Positions 1 to 10,134 of a DNA stretch of 64,000 nucleotides are shown piece after piece. How positions within the stretch are numbered: the first letter of the stretch is position 1; each line of letters begins with the position of its first letter. Source of the DNA: Diabrotica undecimpunctata (lineage: Eukaryota > Arthropoda > Insecta > Coleoptera > Chrysomelidae); assembly GCF_040954645.1 (NCBI RefSeq), contig NC_092809.1, forward strand, positions 66,092,141 to 66,156,140, in the 5' to 3' direction. The position numbers and the translations under genes are program-made. The notes beneath the pieces are model-generated. The model saw only the letters and a program-made list of their open reading frames with translations, was not told the origin of the DNA and searched no databases.

Positions 1-640
1 ATCACACATGGATCCTTGACCTGACTCTAAACTAAACAAACAACATCCGAAGAAAGCCATTCAAAGCGATCAAAGATGCAACCTATCGCCGGTGTATGGC
101 ACCGTATTTTGAGACTCGCAAGGAAATATTTTAGTTCACTATTTAAATGATAAAGATACAATCAACAGCGACTACCACATTGTTTTATTGGAGCATGTGA
201 TAATCAAAATCGTGTAGAAAAGGTCTCATTTGTTGAAGAGACAATAATTATTGTTGTTTCACCAAGACAAGGCATCGTCACAAGTCGATCAAAACGTTGG
301 CAAAATACACGAATTAGGCTTGAATTGCTTGCGCTACAGATCTGGCCACCAACGACTACCACCTTTTTTCCGATTTAAACAAACTGTTCCATTGCAAAAA
401 ACCCTCCGAAGATGAAACAATCGCTAGAACTAAAGCCTATTTTTAAGGCAAAGATAAAACGGTTTACAAGTGCGGCATCGAAAAATTACAAAAGCGTGGG
501 AATTATTGTATCACCGTTAAACGACAGTATTTTAATGAATAAAGAATACGTTTTGCAGAAAAATGTTTTATTGTTATTTAGACCGGGAGTTTATTGAGCG
601 ACAACTATGTACTAAATAATAATTATTTTTTATTTGTAAA
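1..640 (+). pseudogene. Mariner-type transposase, C-terminal remnant
   Basis: Reading across frames, the stretch resembles the catalytic half of a mariner transposase. A degenerate second-Asp motif (FHQDKASSQ, about 258-290) is followed by KIHELGLNCL, then the third-Asp region (NDYHLFSDLNK, about 345-380) and a typical tail. Several stops and frameshifts separate these blocks, so it cannot make a protein. The 5' part lies outside the window or is lost. The family is known to act by cut and paste with a DD34D triad; here I infer only a dead copy. It is not clearly linked to the FReD exon that begins 310 bases downstream. Confidence 0.7.
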
Positions 641-950
641 TAAAATTTAAATTATTGTTTGTACTTTTACTACCCTGTTCACAGTGCATAAATCTTCTTA
701 AATGGTAAAACCAATGCATACGCATATTTGGCATATTTAAGCAAATAATTAAACATATTTTTGAGCTTATTTAAAGCATTTCTTATACATTAGAGTCTTA
801 ACCTTAATTATAAATAATAACGGATTTAGCAGAACGAAGATAATTTTTCCTATATTCTTTAAAGTTGCTAAACTGGCTGTATAACCAACAGTAAAAAAAA
901 CATTACCACTTCTATCGTTATTTAACCCTATATAATAATATTAATTTTAG

Positions 951-1172
951 GTAAAAATCAATCTGGAATATACGTTATTAAACCCAAAACAAGCAGTAAA
1001 CCATATTCTGTTCTTTGCGATATGCAATCTAGAGGCGGCGGTTGGACTTACATTCAGAATAGATTTGACGGGTCCCAGGATTTTTATCTTCCGTGGAGAG
1101 ACTATAAGTTTGGTTTTGGAGATCTAGATGGTGAATTCTGGATGGGATTAGAAAACATTTATCATATGACAG
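951..1172 (+). CDS. FReD gene, exon A (start of fibrinogen domain)
   Basis: This exon is preceded by a pyrimidine-rich acceptor (ttaattttag) and followed by the donor gtaagc. It encodes the start of the domain, including GIYVIKP, CDMQSRGGGWTYIQNRFDGS and WMGLENIYHMT. It enters and leaves in phase 1, so an upstream exon ending in G is required. Confidence 0.9.
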
Positions 1173-4100
1173 GTAAGCTGTATACCAGTTTTTTTCTTTC
1201 TACCATTAACTCCTAAAATCACCTAAAATTATCACTCATTATTCCCTTATCTTTGTTAAATTTTTTATTCTTTATGTTCTTTAGTAATTGTTTCTAAATA
1301 CAATCAAAACAAAATTGTATTGTTTGTATTCTTGGATTTTCCTCCGCATATGCTTAGCGCTCAGACGACGTCCTATTGTGGGGAAAACTAGTAACGGTTT
1401 TTAGTAATCTACAACGTAAACTACTAAATGAACTGCATTCAATACTTATCAATGTCGTTATGAATTAAACAAAGTGTCCCAGCAACAAAAATTAAAATTG
1501 GTTTTAAAGGCAATTTTTGCATTTTTCGAAACTTTGAAGAACCGTATCCTGCATTAAATAAGTCCTAAAGCCTTCTACTGTATATTATTTTAAAGGTAAT
1601 TTTTTTTTCTTTTTAAATAATACACCATTGAATATACGTACAACTGCGTAGAAAAAAGTTATACAACAATATTGACAAAAAAATAGGAAAAATTACCCAA
1701 AAATATTGTGTCACAAAATTTGACAAATCGTATCTCGGACACTATGAAACCTAAAGCCTTCTGCCAAACGTCATTTTAAATAAAAAGGATAAAGGTTTTT
1801 GTTTGTGAAGCAATGATTAAACCTTTACCTACCGGAAGTCAGTTATGAGGCAAAAAAATGCATGTTTTCGTTTTTTTATTGCTTTGTTTTTTGAAGATAT
1901 TTTTGTCAAAGAAAAACTTATTTTTCACTTTAAACGGTAACATTTAGATAAAAAACTCTGAACTATCGCGATATCCTTGATTTCTGGATAAGCAAAGTAA
2001 ATTTGTTTTTTTGACGACTTTTTCCCCAAGTATTGAAGTGTGACCTCCTTGTCAGAAATATCTGTAATTTTAGCAGCAAAAAATCAATCTCTTTTGTTCG
2101 TAAAAAATTTACCGACAACAAATTCTCCAAGCTGAAAATGTGTATCATCAGAAACCTGGGTGTGTCCTCTAAAATTTCCTCGTCATTTTCCAACTCAGAA
2201 AAACTTTGATCGTGTACTTCTAATCCTTGCTTACTTTTAGAACCTTCACTTTCTTGTACAAGGTCTTTATTATAAATACTTTTTCCTGCTGCCTGCTTCA
2301 TCCTTTTACCTTTCTTTGAATTTTCACTTGAACCTATTCTTAGTTCTCTTAAATGATCGACAATGGTATTCTTCCATATTTGCTTGACACTAGTCTCTTC
2401 CTGTTCGCTATTTTCGTTTTCTCCTTTTTTCAAATGTATTTTTTTCAGCACTTGATCTGGGCCCAAAGGCAATATGCCACAAGCTTTAAAGCCTGCTTGG
2501 GTGTTTGAGGTTGATTTCAGACCCACTTTTTCAATTGTTTCTTTTAACTATCTTGGAAAAACAGTTTTGGGCAGGACACCCCTGTTTTTGAGTTTCCAAA
2601 TTGTGAGCACTTTCCTTCAAGCATTCTTTAAAGGTCGAAAATAGGCAACGTCAAGTGGTTGTAATAAATCTGTGGAGTTTGAAAGTAAAAGTATAAACTT
2701 TATACCATTATTTTCACATTTCTTGATAATATTGACTGTGAGATGACTAAATAAATTATCCCCTATAATTACTTTAGGGCCTTCTAAGTTTCTGAAGTAG
2801 GGCAATGCTATCGATAAAAACCGATCTTCAAAAGTTGTGCTGTCAAAGTAACCATTGATCGTTCTATTATATCGTGCACCAGGAAAGCCTCCATCGGCCC
2901 ATCCTTCATACATATGCTTTGCCTTGTACATTATATAAGGTGGCAACAGTGTTACATCATCAGCAACTGAAAACATAACGCTAGTGCTCGTTTTCGACGT
3001 GTCTATCACTTGATGAGCGTGTTTTGATCCTTTTCTGACCACGACTTTTACAGCTCCTGGATCGTCCGTGAAGTTGGTTTGGTCATAGTTTATCACATTT
3101 GACGGTACGACCCCTTTCAAAGACTCTCCAAGATGACGAAAATTCTCTTTATACTGTTCCATAAGTGACTGCAGAACTTACTCTTTTTGTATTTTCTGCC
3201 AATTTTACGGTGAGATCCTTATGTCGATCCATAAATTTGAAGAACCAATCTGGTCCTGGTATATTGTCTCTGAATCTTTTTTCTCTTTTTCCTGCTCTGT
3301 TAAGAAACTGCTGAACCGTATATCGAATGTCAATACTGTGTAGAGGATATCACCAGTCCGCGCACACTAGTAGACAGTCAACCAGCTTTTTTTCTTCCAG
3401 TTCAGAAAGAACTGGTGGCCCTCCAATATTGAGATGTTGCCTCTTTTTTTGAATTTTTCCTTGTAAGATGGTATAAGGTACTCCATAATTCTCAGAAGCC
3501 TTTCTTATAGACACACTCCCACTAGCAACAGCTTTCAATGCTCGTTCCATATAAATTTTATTGTACTGTAATTTTCTTCTAAAACAAAAAAATGATATGT
3601 TAACATCTTACACCAATTTGAAGAGGAGCTAGGTGATCACCAAACCATCGTCATACTCTGTGCTGCCCATAACGTTCATATCCATAAGAATTAGGTAGGT
3701 ACCATCTATAAAATAACTAGGGAATTATTGTTGGTCGGTTTTACCCCACAAATTTCAGATTTTACAGAAAAAAATATACCAAAATTAACCCAAAAAGAAA
3801 AATCGCATAATTGGCCATGACTAATACTCTCTAAGAATTCCACAACAAAATAACACTTACCAGAAATGTTCTATAGTAATCACTTTTTCTGTAGACGGAA
3901 ATCTTTTCAAGTTTTGTGAAAAACACCCGAATACGACGTTTTGTTTACTAGTCTACACTGAACCCACGCGACACTTTCAACCTATTACTTTGAGCTCACT
4001 ATGGCGACTGGCATATCCTCGGACAGGTACGAATGTTGTTTGGCGGTAAATTCACATATACTATTAATCCTGAAAATATTAGTCAAAAAACCCTTAGCGA

Positions 4101-7100
4101 TCGGTTTAACCAAATGTGATTGGTTTTACCCCGTTCGACGGTACCTCTCCTTCGCCAATTTTTACATTGAAGGACGCAGTAGCTAGCGATCTACGCAAAA
4201 TGGGAATACGGCAATGGGAAAAAGCTGCTGAGGACCGACAACAATGGAGGCAAATTGTAAACGCGGCCAAGACTCACATAGAGTTGTAGAGCCAAATGAT
4301 GATGGTGATGAATTTTTGCATTCAAATCTTCCAAGACAGAACTAATCTCGTCTTTGATTTGAAATGTTAATAGTCTTTCTAAATCGGTATAACATTTTTC
4401 AATGGTCATTGTCTTGTATTTATAAGTATACAAACTTGTAATACATACATTAATTGTGAGCTTTGTACGTGCTATTTTTGGCAACTTTTGCTATCTTTTT
4501 CTACTTTACTTTGAAATGATTTTATCACATTTTTAAAACATATTTTCTTGATTTTAGGATTCGAAACAAATGAACTCCTTATTGAATTAACAGATAGAGA
4601 CATGAAAACCGCGTATGCACAATACAAATCGTTTGCAATTGGACCTGAGAAGGATGGTTATAAAATAAGCACAATAACTGGGTTTTCAGGAGATGCAGGA
4701 GATGCTCTGATACAACATTTAAATTTTAAGTTCTCTACTTTTGACGTAGATCAAGATGGACACGCTACAAACAACTGTGCACAAATCTACGGTAAATTTA
4801 ATATTTTGTGTTACTAGATGGCGCTAAAGCGTGACAATTTTCTCAGTGTCATACTTTGTTTTTTAATATTTTAACAGGTTGACTGCGTTACCGATCCCCT
4901 GGTACCGGTGTCCGTTATTATTAAAGTGCGGTATGTGAAAACTGCAAACTTTTAAAAATTGCGAAATGCATATCTTTGTTAATATTCGTGTGTTTAAAAT
5001 ATTAAAAACAACATAATACTTATCTTAAGATTCGAAACATTTTCTTAAAGAAAAAAATTTACCAGGCTTTGGAGGCCTATTGCAATAGCAGGTGTGTTTT
5101 TGTTTACGTCCGTGTTTTACTAGCCTAAAAATGTCATCTCGCTTTAAAAAGATTTTGTTTTTAGCTCAAAGAGCTGATACAAACAACAAAAATTAAACAG
5201 TGTAAAGAACCGAGTACTTCAGTTAAAAATACAGAAATATAACGAAGATAACTAAAGTATTGTAAATGCGCGCCAAAGTACAACTGATTTCAGAGACCGA
5301 GTGCTTGCAGGGTTGCCAAATAGTGTGAATGAAAATAAACGATCTTTTTCATTAAAAACTATGTTCTTTCTTCGGATGAATCGTACAGTAATGTAAGTGT
5401 GAGTAATTTATTCAATGATGATAATAAGACAGAAATTAAAAACGAAAACATGGCAGAATCTGAAAACGACGATGAAAATGACGGACATGATATAGATGAG
5501 AGTAACAATGAAGCTTGTGAATTGAAACAATATTAAGATATGCCTGTATTACATTTTAAAGTTACCGAAATAAAAAATTCTATAGACACTTACAAGTTAT
5601 TTGTAACCGATAATCTTTTACAGAATACTGTTACTGAAACAAATAGATTTTCTCGGGAAATATTGTCAAATACGCATCGATCAAAACCGAGTAGAGGTTC
5701 CTGGGTTGACTGCGATATAGCCGAGCTTAAAATATTTTTTTCAATATGTATAGTTATGGGCGTACTTGATGATCCTGCAATTAATTTATATTGGTCGAAA
5801 GATTCCATGTTCAGAAATGAGTTTATTGCGGATACCATGAGACGAGACAGGTTGCTTTTACTGCTGCGTTGCAATTATTTTTGTAACATTGAAGTTGGGT
5901 AAAGTTTTATAAGTATTTAACAAAAATTTTTAAGCTGCATTAACTCCAGGACAAGTTTTGGTAGTCAATGCAAGTAAAGTACTTTATCAAGGAAGACTGC
6001 ACATGAAGCAATATCTGCCAAATAAAACAAACCCGTATGGAATTATATTATATAAATTATGTACAGTAAATGGATATATGTACGTACAACATAATCGTTT
6101 ATCGTGGTAAAAATACGACTACTAATGTAAATATTTCTCAGAGTGAGCAATAGTGTATGATCATCTTGAATATGTTGAATGCGAAAAGGGCAACTATCGG
6201 TACTTGTAGGCTGATAATTATTATTCAAAAAACAAATAATTTATTGTGGACCCCTGAGGTCTAGCAGCAGAGTCATTCAAAAAACAGTAAACTAAAAAAA
6301 TGAAAACGGATAAATTTGGGGTACTCAAATAAGAACCATAAAATGGATGGACAAACAGCCAGTTCTGAAGTTAAGTACTGATCCACCCATACAACTACCT
6401 AAGAACCAACAGGAAAGCTAAACTGGCAACGTGAGCTTGTATTAAAATCAAAGTCGTATAATGACATTTTTGTACTAGAATTGTTATAGAAATAGTATGC
6501 ATTGATTAGCATAATTTGAAAAATATGTATGCCTATTTTTTTGTACCACCTCATAGTTTTGTGTTCGCAACTATAATAATTTAACATCTGGTCGTCTAAG
6601 TCAATGCCACCTTTGTTTTTGTTATATTCAGCGACTTAACGGGGCTTTTCTTTATCAATTCCTTTCCTAGATATTGTTGGAACCATTTCATGACCAAATT
6701 CGAAAGAAACCATTAAAATATCTCGCTTATGTTTCCATTTACACCCACATATCCCTTTATTATTGTAAGCACTTACCCGTTCATTTTGTTTTAATTTTCG
6801 AGAAACAACTTCGAGTGGATTTTCCGCTCTCCTGTTCTCAATGTTCCTGTCAGATAAGTTTTAACCGAAAATAGTTTTTTACACAATGGAACACTATTAT
6901 AAAAATTATCCATATATAAGAAGTGACCAACATTTAGTTTCGAATCCATCAAATTTAGCACTACTTTTTCGGTATGATTACGTCCTCCAACTACGGGGTC
7001 ACTAGCTCCACTATAAACTAATATGCATTGAATTATTCCAGTACATTCTGTTAAAGTATACAGTTTGACACCATATTTGTGTCGTTTGCCGAGAAATTGA

Positions 7101-9645
7101 AAAAAACTAAGTCTTCCTCTCCATAAAATCATAGATTCGTCCAGGGCTAATTTTCTTTCTGAATAATAAAGATTCTCCATTTTATTATTACAAAAATCTA
7201 ACAATGATCTCCATTGTTAGAGTGCTAGTGCTAGTGTTAGTGCACGCAAAATTAACATAAAGCGATTTCGGTTCATGTATTGTCAAAACACTGGAATACT
7301 AAATAAATAGTTTGTCTTCCAATAATCATTCATACGATTAATTTTTATGGTTTAGATGTGAAATAACAAACCAATAAAAATTTTAAATTCTTCTACAGTT
7401 ATATCTTTCCAAGCTGCAATTCTACTTTTCTCAGACTTACTTTGAGAAAGAATATCAACGGTATACAAATTGCTATTTTAAATAATCAGGTCATAGAATA
7501 AATCAGATGTCAATAAATTAAAGTAATCAATAGGATTGCTGCCACCCACATAAACTTTCAATCCTGATATTGCTGTAAATGGTAGCACTGTAGGATGTTG
7601 AACCTCTGAAGACTATTCAATAATATTTTGAGACTCATCGTCACCATCATCATCTTCAGATTCTTCTGGTAAATCAGGATCGTCTGCCCGATCATCTTCA
7701 TCCCAATATAAATCTTCATCACTTGCGTCACTTGACTGTGGTCATGTGAATCTTCTAATATGTGTAATAATTCGTCATCTGAGATTGGCTGAGAAGTTTC
7801 CCACCTACCTTGTTTAGAAGTCGAAGGTTGGCAATATTCATCACTCATTTTAAAAATAATTTAAAACTGGGGTATTTAGCAAAACACGTGTAATGGCTCA
7901 CAGTAAAACCAAAAGACATCCAACACCGAAGGCGTAGAAAATATTACTGAATGCATAGCAAAATAAACCGATGGGATTGGATAATGATAATACAACAAAT
8001 TATTGGAAATGTAATATAATCTAAATAGATCTGGTGATTCTTTCAAAGCTTACCGATGCTTTTACTTTTATTACTTTACAACCATTTATTACAGTTAATT
8101 TTGTCGTTTTCGAGCACGTCTAGCATGGATATTTAAAAACTAAGTAATGAAATTGAGGATTTTATATTTTATCATCCAATTTATCAATGGGACAAAAGAT
8201 ATTTGTTATAATTTGTGAAAAATCTGAGGAGATAACATTCATACATTGTCATATACTCAGAATAAAGTTTAACATCAAAATTCGAAAACCAAACACAAAC
8301 TCCAGTATATGCCAATGTTTCCAAGCGGCCAGCAGATATTTGTTCTTATTCGTGAAAAATCCGCTGAGAAAACGTTCATATATTGTCATATAGTGAAAGA
8401 CCGCGCGACTCGCGTTGGTGGCCTCTGAGGCTATATTTACTGAACGCGACAGTCGCGTTGTCGGACTTGAACGTTGGACTTTTCGGTAGTGGCTAAATTT
8501 GTTGGATATCAAAACAAAGGCTAACAGAATGGGGAACACCCATTTTCATGTACTCATAAAATGCCTCTTCTTGAATGAATCCGCTTTTCAACCAATAGCT
8601 GAACCTTTTCAGCAGACCGTGCTGGTGCACCTTTAATTTGTTCTTTGAGAAGGCAGCACGTACTGCAAGTATCGAAGGTGCTCGTACGCACGTAAAACGT
8701 TTATTGTTGTGCTTACACTGTACAAAAACCAGGGCTTTTAGGAGCTGCATACCTGGTAATTTGTTCATTTTTCCTTTTTCCTCATGTAACTCTTTGCTGT
8801 TTATTTCCTTTATTTTGTTCATCAACACTTATACTTCCATCTGCACCATTCATTCTCCTTTAAATAATAACGTAATTACTACTTATTGCTAAATACGTTG
8901 ACAATTTAAACAGTAGTAACAAAAACTTTTAATACAAAGCCCTTACATAACCTCCAACTTGCAAGACTCACTGGGTCAGTTGAGTGACAGTTGCAGCGCT
9001 TCTATTGATTGGTTGGAAATAAGCTGGTTTGAATGGACCAGTTTTACTTAATGGCCCCTCACATATAGATTTTTGTTACAGAGGTCCATACTACTCAAAA
9101 CAATTATCGTTTGACTTGCCGGTTCAGTGTTACAAACAGGGTACTTTTTTTGTTTATTTCCCTGGTCTAAAATGGTGAACAATGTACATACTCATAACGC
9201 TACCAAGTCACACTATAAAAATATGGAAGAGAATAATTCATATTTTTTAATTAATATTTTTTTTAATATAAAATCTGCTTGTAAAGAATTACCAATTATA
9301 TCAATTTGTATATGAAAAATATACTAAACTTTTTTTTGAAAAGTAATGTTTTCTAAAATACTATATATTTTAAAAACTAGATAATAATTTAAAGGGAAAT
9401 ATGGATTTTTTATCTTGATTTATTTTGGTAAATATTACTTAAATTAATGTTAAATAACTATATTTTTAAATGTAGAGGGCGGATGGTGGTACACCAATTG
9501 CCACTCCAGCAACCTTAATGGAAAACATATGAACAAACCCCTTCCCGATGCCTACAAATTTCATGGACTAAACTGGAATGGATTTAGAGGACATGATTAT
9601 AATTTAGCTGCTTCAAAAATCATGATACGTCCAGTTGAAGAATAA
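951..9645 (+). CDS. Fibrinogen-related (FReD) protein gene, last three exons
   Basis: Three exons (951-1172, 4558-4791, 9476-9645) join in phase 1 at both introns with GT-AG borders and give about 208 residues of a fibrinogen C-terminal domain, ending in a stop at 9643-9645. Visible hallmarks are CDMQSRGGGWTYIQNRFDGS, DGEFWMGLENIY, the calcium-loop-like DVDQDGHATNNCAQ, GGWWYTNCHSSNLNG and the terminal MIRP block. The two cysteines around the calcium loop, which pair in this family, are present. FReD proteins (ficolin, techylectin and angiopoietin-like) are usually secreted and bind sugars or acetylated groups in agglutination and immunity. The upstream exons with signal peptide and start are not in the window. 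The introns of 3.4 and 4.7 kb are largely filled with transposon remnants. No disabling mutation is seen, so the gene is probably functional. Confidence 0.92.
1173..1960. other. Intron sequence, nothing recognised
   Basis: This is the first part of the 3.4-kb FReD intron. It is AT-rich, without coding similarity that I can see. The stretch from about 1480 may be non-coding sequence of the pogo-like element whose transposase starts at 1963, but I found no terminal repeat that would prove it. Confidence 0.5.
1963..3550 (-). pseudogene. Pogo/Tigger/Jerky-like transposase (DDE_1), broken
   Basis: Read from 3550 downwards. An N-terminal psq-type helix-turn-helix (ALKAVASGSVSIRKASENYG) is interrupted by a TGA after CADW. 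A CENP-B-type DNA-binding stretch (FLNRAGKREKRFRDNIPGP) follows, and after a frameshift the DDE core: VINYDQTNFTDDPG (first Asp), VIIGDNLFSH (second Asp) and STDLLQPLDVAYFRPLK (third Asp). A further break near 2600 separates the C-terminal part (TQAGFKACGILPLGPDQVLKK). The family consists of pogo-superfamily cut-and-paste transposases, some domesticated in animals. At least three lesions make this copy dead. It lies antisense inside the first visible FReD intron. Confidence 0.85.
3560..4170. other. Intron sequence, nothing recognised
   Basis: No coding or structural feature stands out. It may include the terminal part of the pogo-like element. The phrase ggttttacccc occurs near 3738 and 4120, too short to define a terminal repeat. 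Confidence 0.4.
4173..4315 (+). mobile_element. RTE-like LINE, 3' end remnant
   Basis: A short open stretch encodes DLRKMGIRQWEKAAEDRQQW, then RQIVNAAKTHIEL and a stop, followed by a TGATGATGG-rich tail. This is the very C-terminus of many insect endonuclease/reverse-transcriptase LINEs with a short microsatellite tail. Everything upstream is missing, as expected for a strongly 5'-truncated copy. It sits just before the second visible FReD exon. Confidence 0.7.
4558..4791 (+). CDS. FReD gene, exon B (calcium loop)
   Basis: The exon lies between gattttag and gtaaat and is 78 codons long in phase 1. It encodes NELLIELTDRDMKTAYAQY, YKISTITGFSGDAGDAL and the DVDQDGHATNNCAQIYG loop with the conserved cysteine. 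Confidence 0.92.
4800..5129. other. Intron sequence, probably flank of piggyBac remnant
   Basis: No coding content. The stretch runs up to the first methionine of the piggyBac-like remnant and may hold its end, but no paired terminal repeat was found. Confidence 0.3.
5130..6110 (+). pseudogene. piggyBac-like transposase remnant A
   Basis: After a degenerate, acid-rich N-terminus (about 5420-5530, rich in D, E and N), the readable part at 5540-5902 has the piggyBac N-domain pattern, including SRGSWVDCDIAELKIFFSIC, MGVLDDPAINLYWS and RRDRLLLLLRCNYF. A second segment, about 5960-6090, reads like the first-Asp region (YQGRLHMKQYLPNKTNPYG), but its catalytic Asp context is lost. The rest of the catalytic domain is absent. 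It is a dead fragment inside the second FReD intron, facing another piggyBac copy of the opposite strand. Confidence 0.8.
6380..7848 (-). pseudogene. piggyBac-like transposase remnant B, nearly full length
   Basis: Read from 7848 downwards. It starts MSDEYCQPSTSKQGRW with an acidic stretch, then after frameshifts passes ITVEEFKIFIGLLFHI (N-domain) and the best-preserved part, 7204-6791, with ALDESMILWRGRLSF (first Asp) and GHFLYMDNFYNSVPL (second Asp). The C-terminal part at 6587-6399 (CEHKTMRWYKKIGIHIFQIM) is preserved. Stops and frameshifts at several points make it non-functional. It differs in sequence from remnant A, so the two are separate insertions. Confidence 0.82.
7870..8190. other. 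Intron sequence, nothing recognised
   Basis: AT-rich, with no readable coding similarity or repeat that I can support. Confidence 0.4.
8196..8400 (+). repeat. Diverged direct repeat, about 65 bp, two units
   Basis: The unit at 8196-8262 recurs at 8334-8400 with roughly 80 percent identity by eye, at a spacing of about 138 bases. Both begin agatatttgtt and end near ttgtcatata. No known element was recognised. A GC-richer block with inverted cgcgac motifs follows at 8400-8460. Confidence 0.5.
8493..8828 (-). other. Unidentified 111-codon open frame
   Basis: An open frame of 111 codons in otherwise stop-rich intron DNA. The product is basic, with a Lys-rich start and the stretch VQCKHNNKRFTCVRAPSIL. 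I do not recognise the family. It could be a decayed transposon gene inside the FReD intron or a chance frame; no splice or promoter signal supports expression. Confidence 0.25.
8830..9475. other. Intron end, nothing recognised
   Basis: AT-rich sequence leading to the acceptor ttttaaatgtag of the last FReD exon. No coding similarity was seen. Confidence 0.5.
9476..9645 (+). CDS. FReD gene, terminal exon
   Basis: The terminal exon encodes EGGWWYTNCHSSNLNG, then HGLNWNGFRGHDYNLAASK, MIRPVEE and stop. This is the canonical end of a fibrinogen domain, with the second cysteine of the calcium-loop disulphide. The typical length is kept. Confidence 0.93.
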
Positions 9646-9710
9646 ATAATATACTATATTATATTTACTAAATAACTTTCAAATATTGTACCTTATATTT
9701 GTCTTAACCA

Positions 9711-9716
9711 AATAAA
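9711..9716 (+). promoter_or_regulatory. Polyadenylation signal of the FReD gene
   Basis: An AATAAA hexamer lies 66 bases after the stop codon, followed by a T/G-rich stretch (tatggtgtttaccgttt), as expected for the cleavage region. A second AATAAA overlaps the stop codon itself. Confidence 0.6.
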
Positions 9717-9759
9717 TACTTTTATGGTGTTTACCGTTTATTTTGTTTAATTATTATAT

Positions 9760-9788
9760 CGACGGCTCCTAAGTATACTGAGTCAACT
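9760..9788 (+). repeat. Left terminal inverted repeat of the 4.4-kb element
   Basis: It pairs base for base with 14096-14124. The outer end is CGACGGCTCC and the inner end is GAGTCAACT. Confidence 0.9.
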
Positions 9789-10134
9789 AACAAATTAAGG
9801 TTTTTTGCATTTTTTGTTGTTATGGACATAACAATCCATTGCCTATAGACAGGTATATAAAAAAATCGAAAATTTAAAAAAATAGCCAAGATAAAGTGGC
9901 GTCAATTGGTATAACTGCAGCTTCATTAATTATTTTACGCCATATATCGAGCTAAGTACAGTAGTACCTGTATACGCCGCATCCGGAGGGATTCATCCAA
10001 GGTACAAGTGTCTGTTGACTCAGTGTACGATGAACGAAGGTTCGATACGTTATTGGTGTGTTAGTTATTCGTTACTAAAACTATAAATAGTGTTATGCTG
10101 TGTTTTATTATTAACTGTGAGTTGAAATAATAAA

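Noticed and set aside
412..597. 61-codon frame as an upstream FReD exon
   Set aside because: It is an out-of-frame reading of the mariner transposase tail and has no donor site leading to the exon at 951.
8187..8393. 68-codon plus-strand open frame as a gene
   Set aside because: It spans the diverged direct repeat and shows no recognisable domain; best explained by chance.
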